Assembly: GCF_900230195.1 (NCBI RefSeq)
Contig: NZ_OCNE01000022.1
Span: 1-64,000 of the forward strand
DNA from: Streptomyces zhaozhouensis
GTDB taxonomy: Bacteria > Actinomycetota > Actinomycetes > Streptomycetales > Streptomycetaceae
Direction: 5' to 3'
DNA length: 64,000 bases
The position numbers and the translations under genes were made by a program. Under the pieces are notes generated by a model. That model was not told the origin of the DNA. It worked only from the letters and a program-made list of their open reading frames with translations, and did not search any database. Within the stretch, counting starts at the first letter, position 1, and every line of letters begins with the position of its first letter. Below are positions 59,845-64,000 of this stretch, piece by piece.

Positions 59845-60021
59845 TCAGCTGAGCGTGCCAAGGCGGGTCAGCTCCTGGGCGCAGCGGCGGGCGTCGGCCT
59901 CGCGCTCGAAGAGCGCGGCCCGCAGCTCCTGGCTGTCCGGGTCGGGTACATGGGCCAGATGGCCCTCGTCGGAGACCACGTACCAGCCGCGGGCCTCACT
60001 GTGGCGTGCTTCGTAGCGCAT
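59845..60021 (-). CDS. Small protein of 58 aa, function unknown
   Basis: Starts at ATG 60021, MRYEARHSEARGWYVVSDEGHLAHV, and ends LTRLGTLS. It is soluble and compact, with a beta-rich start and a helical end. It lies between the two amidase genes, convergent with the first by 13 nt. The ribosome site is weak. I recognise no family, but the regular coding pattern and position support a real gene. Confidence 0.65.
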   Translation of the reverse strand: MRYEARHSEARGWYVVSDEGHLAHVPDPDSQELRAALFEREADARRCAQELTRLGTLS

Positions 60022-60068
60022 GGTGACCAACGTAGTACCCACCGCTGACAATCGGCCGGGCCCGGTCG

Positions 60069-61160
60069 TCAGGTGCCCCAGTAGAGCGTCTCGGCGCGCA
60101 GATAGGTGACGGTGATCGGCTCGTCCCCGTAGTGGGCCAACTCCACCCGCAGCCGGCGCGATCCGGAGAGATGGCCGTTCCACGCGTAGGTGAAGTGGGC
60201 GTCGCCGCCGTCGTGCACCGGGGAGTTGATCGGCATCCCGCCGCTGCGCTCCCAGCCGCCGCCCTTCTTCTCCGCGTAGTGCGCCACCCGGATCTGGAGC
60301 TCCTGACCCCGGCTGAGCCCGGTGGCCCGGACCGCGACGGTGGTGGAGTAGAAGCAGGCGCCGAAGGCGATGGACGGCTCGGCGTCCTTGGTCTGCCACT
60401 CCTTGCCGTCGTGCTTCCGGTCGAACCTGACGGTCGTCCAGGAGCCGGGCTCCACGGTCTGCGTGTAGTCGCCCGTGGTGCCGTACAGGGTCCGCTTGGG
60501 CACGTCGTCCTCCTCTGTGGGCGGCGCGGAGCCGCCCGGACTCCAATCCGCCGCGTTCTTCAGGCGTTCGCTGACCCGCTTGCGAATGTCGCCCATGGAG
60601 ATTCCAGGACCGCGCGGGTCGACCTTCCCCGGCTGCCATTCGACATGGCCGATGACGGAGGTGTCGCCGGACTTCCCCCAGCCGTGGGCGCGGCAGATGG
60701 CAGCGGAGGCACGGACGATGGCCTCGACCTGGGCGGCGGGCCAGGGGTCCTTGTTGTCCCCGAGATTGACGCACTCGAAGCCGTAGAAACGGGCGTTGCC
60801 GTCGGTGTCCGCGCTCTTGTCGGCGGGCAGGGCGCGCTCGTCGATAACCGCTTGGAGCACGTCGCCGTCGCCGGAACCCGCGTGGTTCGCCCGGCCGTTG
60901 CCGACCAGGTACACGGTGCCGTCCTTGGCGATCACGCCGTGGCACAGCGGCCCCGGCAGATCCGATCTGCCCTTGTAGCAGAGGTCGACGGAGCCGGAGG
61001 TGCCCGAGGTCACGGTGTGGTGGATCATCACCCCGTGCACCGGGCCCCAGGCGCCGGCGCCATTGCGGTTGTGGGTGCGCCAGCTCTCGTATTCGACGAT
61101 TTTCACGCCCTCGTCCTTGAGGGCCCTCACCAGTTTGTCGGCGGAGAGCGGAGATGCCAT
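60069..61160 (-). CDS. N-acetylmuramoyl-L-alanine amidase, endolysin-like
   Basis: 363 aa from ATG 61160 with AGGAGGG upstream. The N-terminal half is an amidase_2 domain typical of actinophage endolysins and their chromosomal relatives: WGPVHGVMIHHTVTSG, LPGPLCHGVIAKDGTVYLVGNGRANHAG and SVIGHVEWQPGKVDPRG carry the zinc ligands. The C-terminal half is a beta-rich domain of unknown type that could bind the wall. There is no signal peptide, as in endolysins. No holin or other phage gene is nearby, so it may be a domesticated copy. Confidence 0.88.
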   Translation of the reverse strand: MASPLSADKLVRALKDEGVKIVEYESWRTHNRNGAGAWGPVHGVMIHHTVTSGTSGSVDLCYKGRSDLPGPLCHGVIAKDGTVYLVGNGRANHAGSGDGDVLQAVIDERALPADKSADTDGNARFYGFECVNLGDNKDPWPAAQVEAIVRASAAICRAHGWGKSGDTSVIGHVEWQPGKVDPRGPGISMGDIRKRVSERLKNAADWSPGGSAPPTEEDDVPKRTLYGTTGDYTQTVEPGSWTTVRFDRKHDGKEWQTKDAEPSIAFGACFYSTTVAVRATGLSRGQELQIRVAHYAEKKGGGWERSGGMPINSPVHDGGDAHFTYAWNGHLSGSRRLRVELAHYGDEPITVTYLRAETLYWGT

Positions 61161-61399
61161 GCGGTGACCCTCCTGGAATTCCTCGACTCTCCCGCAGGGT
61201 ATTCCCGTTGGGGCCGCCGGCACGCTCACTGTCCGAGGTTCCCCACAGGTTGTTCGTCGCTTTTCCACTTCCGTTCGCGCGCCTCCGATGCGTGCTCGGG
61301 GAAGTTCCGCCGCTGTTCGGTCGGGCGTCGTTTCCGCTCCCCGGGCGCCACACGGAAGGGGACCACAGTTTCTGCCCGAGCCCTACCAAGGAGGAACGT

Positions 61400-62341
61400 A
61401 TGACTGTGACGCGGAGAGCGGTGCTGGGCGCGGCCGGAGCCGGTGGACTGGTGACGGCGGGTGCCGCGTTCCAGGCGCCGGGGGCGTGGGCGCGGGAGGC
61501 GGACGCCGAGGAGCGGGGTCAGGGGCGCGCGGTCATCGGCCGCGCGCGGGGTGACCGGCTGCACGTCGTCTCGTTCAACATCAGGATGGACGCCGGGGCG
61601 GCGCCCGGGACGCCGGACTCCTGGACCGACCGCCGCCCGGTGCTGGCCCGCTTTCTCGCGCGCGAGCGGCCCACCGTGCTCGGTGTGCAGGAGGCGCTGT
61701 ACCACCAGGTCAAGCAGGTGGACGCGGATCTGCCGAAGGGGTACGACTGGATCGGCCTCGGCCGTGAGGGCGGTGGCCGGGGCGAGTTCATGGGCATCTA
61801 CTACGACGCCGACCGGCTGGAACCGCTCGACTTCGACCACTTCTGGCTGTCGGACACCCCGAACGTGATCGGCTCCGCCAGTTGGGGCAACTCGGTGATC
61901 CGGATGACGACCTGGGTGCGCTTCCTCGACCGGCGCACCGAGCGGGAGTTCATCCATGTCAACACGCACTTCGACCACCAGTCGGAGAACGCGCGGCAGC
62001 GCTCGGCCGCCCTGGTCGCGGAGCGGGTCGCCGGCTTCGGGGCCGACGTGCCCGTCGTGCTGACCGGCGACTTCAACACGCCGGCCGGCACCTCCGAGTC
62101 CTACCGGCTGCTGGTCACCGACGGCGGCCTCGTCGACACCTGGGACGCCGGCCGGCGCGTGACCCGTGACTGGGGCACCTTCCCGGGCTACGAGGACCCG
62201 GTGCCCGGCGGCGACCGCATCGACTGGGTGCTGGCGGGCGGCCCCGTCGAGGTGCTCAGGGTGGCGATCAACACCTACCGGGAGAACGGCCGTTACCCCT
62301 CCGACCACGCCCCGGTGCAGGCGGAGATCCGGCTGGGCTGA
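61400..62341 (+). CDS. Exported endonuclease/exonuclease/phosphatase-family protein
   Basis: 313 aa from ATG 61400 with AAGGAGG upstream. The start TVTRRAVLGAAGAGGLVTAGAAFQ is a Tat-type signal with twin arginines. The mature domain has SFNIRMDAG, VLGVQEALYHQ (metal Glu), HVNTHFDHQSENAR, LTGDFNTPAGT and SDHAPVQAEI, the full set of catalytic motifs. Such enzymes cleave phosphodiesters, for instance extracellular DNA or lipid head groups; the substrate is not clear. It is convergent with dps across a long hairpin. Confidence 0.92.
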   Translation: MTVTRRAVLGAAGAGGLVTAGAAFQAPGAWAREADAEERGQGRAVIGRARGDRLHVVSFNIRMDAGAAPGTPDSWTDRRPVLARFLARERPTVLGVQEALYHQVKQVDADLPKGYDWIGLGREGGGRGEFMGIYYDADRLEPLDFDHFWLSDTPNVIGSASWGNSVIRMTTWVRFLDRRTEREFIHVNTHFDHQSENARQRSAALVAERVAGFGADVPVVLTGDFNTPAGTSESYRLLVTDGGLVDTWDAGRRVTRDWGTFPGYEDPVPGGDRIDWVLAGGPVEVLRVAINTYRENGRYPSDHAPVQAEIRLG

Positions 62342-62426
62342 GCGGGTGGCCTGCCGGCCGGTTGCCGTGCCTACCCACCGCGGTACCGGCGGCCCGGTGG
62401 TCGAGCGCAGCCCGCCACCCAGCACT

Positions 62427-62488
62427 CGCGCGGTTCCCCGCGCCCCCAGACCGCCCACCGGCGACGAAGGGGTGCGGGGAACCGCGCG
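62427..62488. repeat. 20-bp hairpin repeat between convergent genes
   Basis: Arms cgcgcggttccccgcgcccc (62427-62446) and ggggtgcggggaaccgcgcg (62469-62488) pair over 20 bp with one G-U-type position and a 22-nt loop. This is the same family as the array arms at 56285-56493. Both lie between convergent genes, so transcript termination is a natural role. Confidence 0.85.
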
Positions 62489-62562
62489 GGCGCCCCGGCG
62501 TCAGGGCGAGGGCGACGGACCACCGCGCCACGTTGGCACGGTGGTCGCCCGACCGGGGCTTC

Positions 62563-63036
62563 TCAGGCGGCGTTCTCCGCCTGGAACATCCAGTGGTGCT
62601 TCTCCAGGTCCTTGGTGATCTCGATCAGCACGTCCTCGCTCACCGAGTCGACCGGGCCGACCTCCTCAAGGCGCTCCCGCATCCGCACGATCACCGCGCC
62701 CAGGGCGTCCACCAGGGTGCGCACGGCGTCCGCGTCGCGCTGCCAGCCCTCGGCGACCGAGGCGATGCCGGTGGTCGCGGCCACCGTGGCGGCCCGGCCG
62801 TCCGGCGGCACGCCCAGCGCGGCCGAACGCTCGGCGACGGTGTCCGAGTGGCCGCGCGCGGTGGTGACCACCTCGTCGAGCTGGAGGTGGATCGAGCGGA
62901 AGCGCGGGCCGACCACGTTCCAGTGGGTCTGCTTGGCGACCAGCGAAAGGTCGACGAGGTCCACGAGCGCCCCCTGCAGCGCCTCGCCCACGATCTTCAG
63001 GGTGCTGTCGGGGAGCGTGCTCCTCACGGTGCTCAT
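62563..63036 (-). CDS. dps: Dps-family DNA-binding ferritin-like protein
   Basis: 157 aa from ATG 63036 with GAGGAGAG upstream. A four-helix ferritin-like protein: LSLVAKQTHWNVVGPRFRSIHLQLDEVV carries the conserved ferroxidase His and acidic residues. Dps proteins form 12-mers that store iron and protect DNA under stress. A SigB-type promoter motif lies upstream (63113-63137), in line with stress control of dps in Streptomyces. The N-terminal tail is short, so strong DNA binding is uncertain. Confidence 0.94.
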   Translation of the reverse strand: MSTVRSTLPDSTLKIVGEALQGALVDLVDLSLVAKQTHWNVVGPRFRSIHLQLDEVVTTARGHSDTVAERSAALGVPPDGRAATVAATTGIASVAEGWQRDADAVRTLVDALGAVIVRMRERLEEVGPVDSVSEDVLIEITKDLEKHHWMFQAENAA

Positions 63037-63112
63037 GCTGTGGCTCTCCTCTCCCCGGCCACGACGCCCCGGCCGCCCGGGGCGCGCGCCGGAGGCGCGT
63101 GGATCCTTCCGG

Positions 63113-63137
63113 GTACCCCGAAGGCGCGAGGTTACCC
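63113..63137 (-). promoter_or_regulatory. SigB/SigH-type promoter upstream of dps
   Basis: On the minus strand GGGT (63137-63134), 15 nt, GGGTAC (63118-63113), an exact fit to the GNNT-N14/16-GGGTAY pattern of Streptomyces SigB-family promoters. It is 77 nt before the dps start. Confidence 0.55.
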
Positions 63138-63237
63138 GTGCCGGCGTGTGACGTTCGCCGCACGGGCGGTGCCGACGCGGGGCGCCGCCGGCGAAACGGG
63201 GCGCGCCAGGGGGCGCGCGTGAGGGCGGGCGAAGCGT

Positions 63238-64000
63238 TCAGTAGGCGCGCGGGTAGCCGTAGCCGCGCCGGTCGCCGGCGGGGGCGCGGCCGAGGGCCGG
63301 GGCGTCGCGCTCGTAGAACGGGCGGGTGTTGGCCCGCAGCCACATCGCCACCGGGTCGTAGCCGTCCGCCATCGCCACGGTGCCCACGGCCAGCCCCTCG
63401 GGCACCTCGGTGATCGCCTCGCGCATCATGGCGCGCACGGCCTCGGCCCCGTTCTCCGGCGGGCCGTCCACGTCGAGGCCGATGGCCAGATAGGAGACGC
63501 CAAGGGCGGGGCGCACCCAGGCGCGCCACAGCGCGCGGAGCACCGGCGTGCGCTGTCCCAGGGCGACGAGTCGCGCGTAGAACGACTCGACGCCGACGCT
63601 GGGCTCGCTGATCCGCAGCGGCCCGGCCGGCAGCCGGTCCAGGCCGCCGGCGATCCGCCGCAGGTCGAGCCAGGGCACGCCGAGGCCGCCGCCCGGGGCG
63701 TGCGGGTTGAGCCACAGCCCCCAGTGGTCGGGGTAGAGCGCGGCGGCGATGTCCCGGCCAGGCACCACCTCGTAGGCGCGGTTCCAGCCGCTGGCGGTGA
63801 GCTCCGGGCCGGAGGTGACACAGGGCGCGTAGCCGTGGCCCGCCACCTCTATGCCGCCGTAGTGGGCGTCCGGCTCACCCGGGTCGCCCTGCCACAGCAG
63901 CATCCACAGCTCGCTGTCGGCCAGGGCCCGCAGCAGCGCCTCGTAGGTGTCCAACCGGTCCGGCGTCACCCGGGCGAGCAGTTCCTCGACCGCCTCTCCC
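63238..64000 (-). CDS. SseB-family protein, C-terminal part
   Basis: The gene runs off the right edge; at least 253 codons are visible. The motifs LWMLLWQGDPGEPDAHYGG, GHGYAPCVTSGPELTASGWN, LWLNPHAPGGGLGVPWLDLRR and MWLRANTRPFYERDA match Streptomyces proteins annotated as enhanced serine sensitivity protein SseB, C-terminal type. Their role is not established. The frame continues upstream of the first in-window ATG (63969), so that ATG is not the start. The Tyr/Gly-rich end (RRGYGYPRAY) is usual. Confidence 0.85.
   Translation of the reverse strand, partial: GEAVEELLARVTPDRLDTYEALLRALADSELWMLLWQGDPGEPDAHYGGIEVAGHGYAPCVTSGPELTASGWNRAYEVVPGRDIAAALYPDHWGLWLNPHAPGGGLGVPWLDLRRIAGGLDRLPAGPLRISEPSVGVESFYARLVALGQRTPVLRALWRAWVRPALGVSYLAIGLDVDGPPENGAEAVRAMMREAITEVPEGLAVGTVAMADGYDPVAMWLRANTRPFYERDAPALGRAPAGDRRGYGYPRAY

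Overview
This is a chromosomal window from a high-GC actinomycete, almost certainly Streptomyces or a close relative. The evidence is the very high GC with strong third-position bias, frequent GTG starts with GGAGG-type ribosome sites, a conservon signalling operon, an actinobacterial acyl-CoA carboxylase epsilon subunit, large LuxR-family (LAL) and AfsR/SARP-type regulators, a perfect CebR operator, and the hairpin-forming repeat family with ttccccgcgcccc arms that is common between Streptomyces genes. The window is gene-dense core chromosome. I see no tRNA, rRNA, CRISPR array, insertion sequence or prophage block.

Layout, left to right. 1-4.6 kb: conservon start (cvnB fragment, cvnA sensor kinase) and a lone 68-codon gene. 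4.6-6.5 kb: accB-accE acyl-CoA carboxylase. 6.7-11.3 kb: branched-chain amino-acid genes cimA, ilvE and leuB, then a small gene. 11.6-15.5 kb: proline catabolism (pruB, pruA) with a divergent PucR-type activator. 15.7-22.5 kb: SARP regulator, secreted M23 peptidase, Ser/Thr kinase, a decayed HAD fragment and a CebR-controlled GH6 cellulase. 22.8-29.6 kb: alcohol dehydrogenase, serA, and the attenuated ilvB-ilvN-ilvC operon. 29.6-37.3 kb: membrane diguanylate cyclase, 2-hydroxyacid dehydrogenase, aldo/keto reductase, PQQ-type sugar dehydrogenase lipoprotein and FAD oxidoreductase. 37.3-45 kb: two LAL regulators, each preceded by a tiny basic gene, with a membrane-anchored unknown between them. 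45.1-48.7 kb: gatC-gatA-(small)-gatB. 48.9-51 kb: a second GGDEF-EAL protein. 51.3-59 kb: ligA, MetE-like protein, SDR, nitrilase-family hydrolase, mnmA and a cysteine desulfurase. 59.1-64 kb: two amidase_2 proteins, a Tat-exported phosphohydrolase, Dps and a partial SseB-family gene.

The amino-acid genes form one physiological block. CimA, IlvBN, IlvC, LeuB and IlvE supply branched-chain amino acids, and SerA starts serine synthesis. Two of these units, ilvB and cimA, carry short leader ORFs that end well before a U-tailed hairpin, the layout of translational attenuation. The cimA leader has three consecutive Ile codons, which fits the Ile pathway that CimA feeds. The cysteine desulfurase and MnmA supply sulfur for tRNA 2-thiouridine, and GatCAB makes Gln-tRNA(Gln).

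The observations most worth a second look are the Ile-codon attenuator before cimA, the exactly matching leaderless promoter geometry of the two LAL genes with their paired small genes, a BldD-like box before a diguanylate cyclase whose EAL domain is degenerate, the lone 68-aa protein with a duplicated ANPRRT motif, and a 43-bp tandem array after the nitrilase-family gene. I did not find a convincing new multi-gene system. These are regulatory and small-gene leads.
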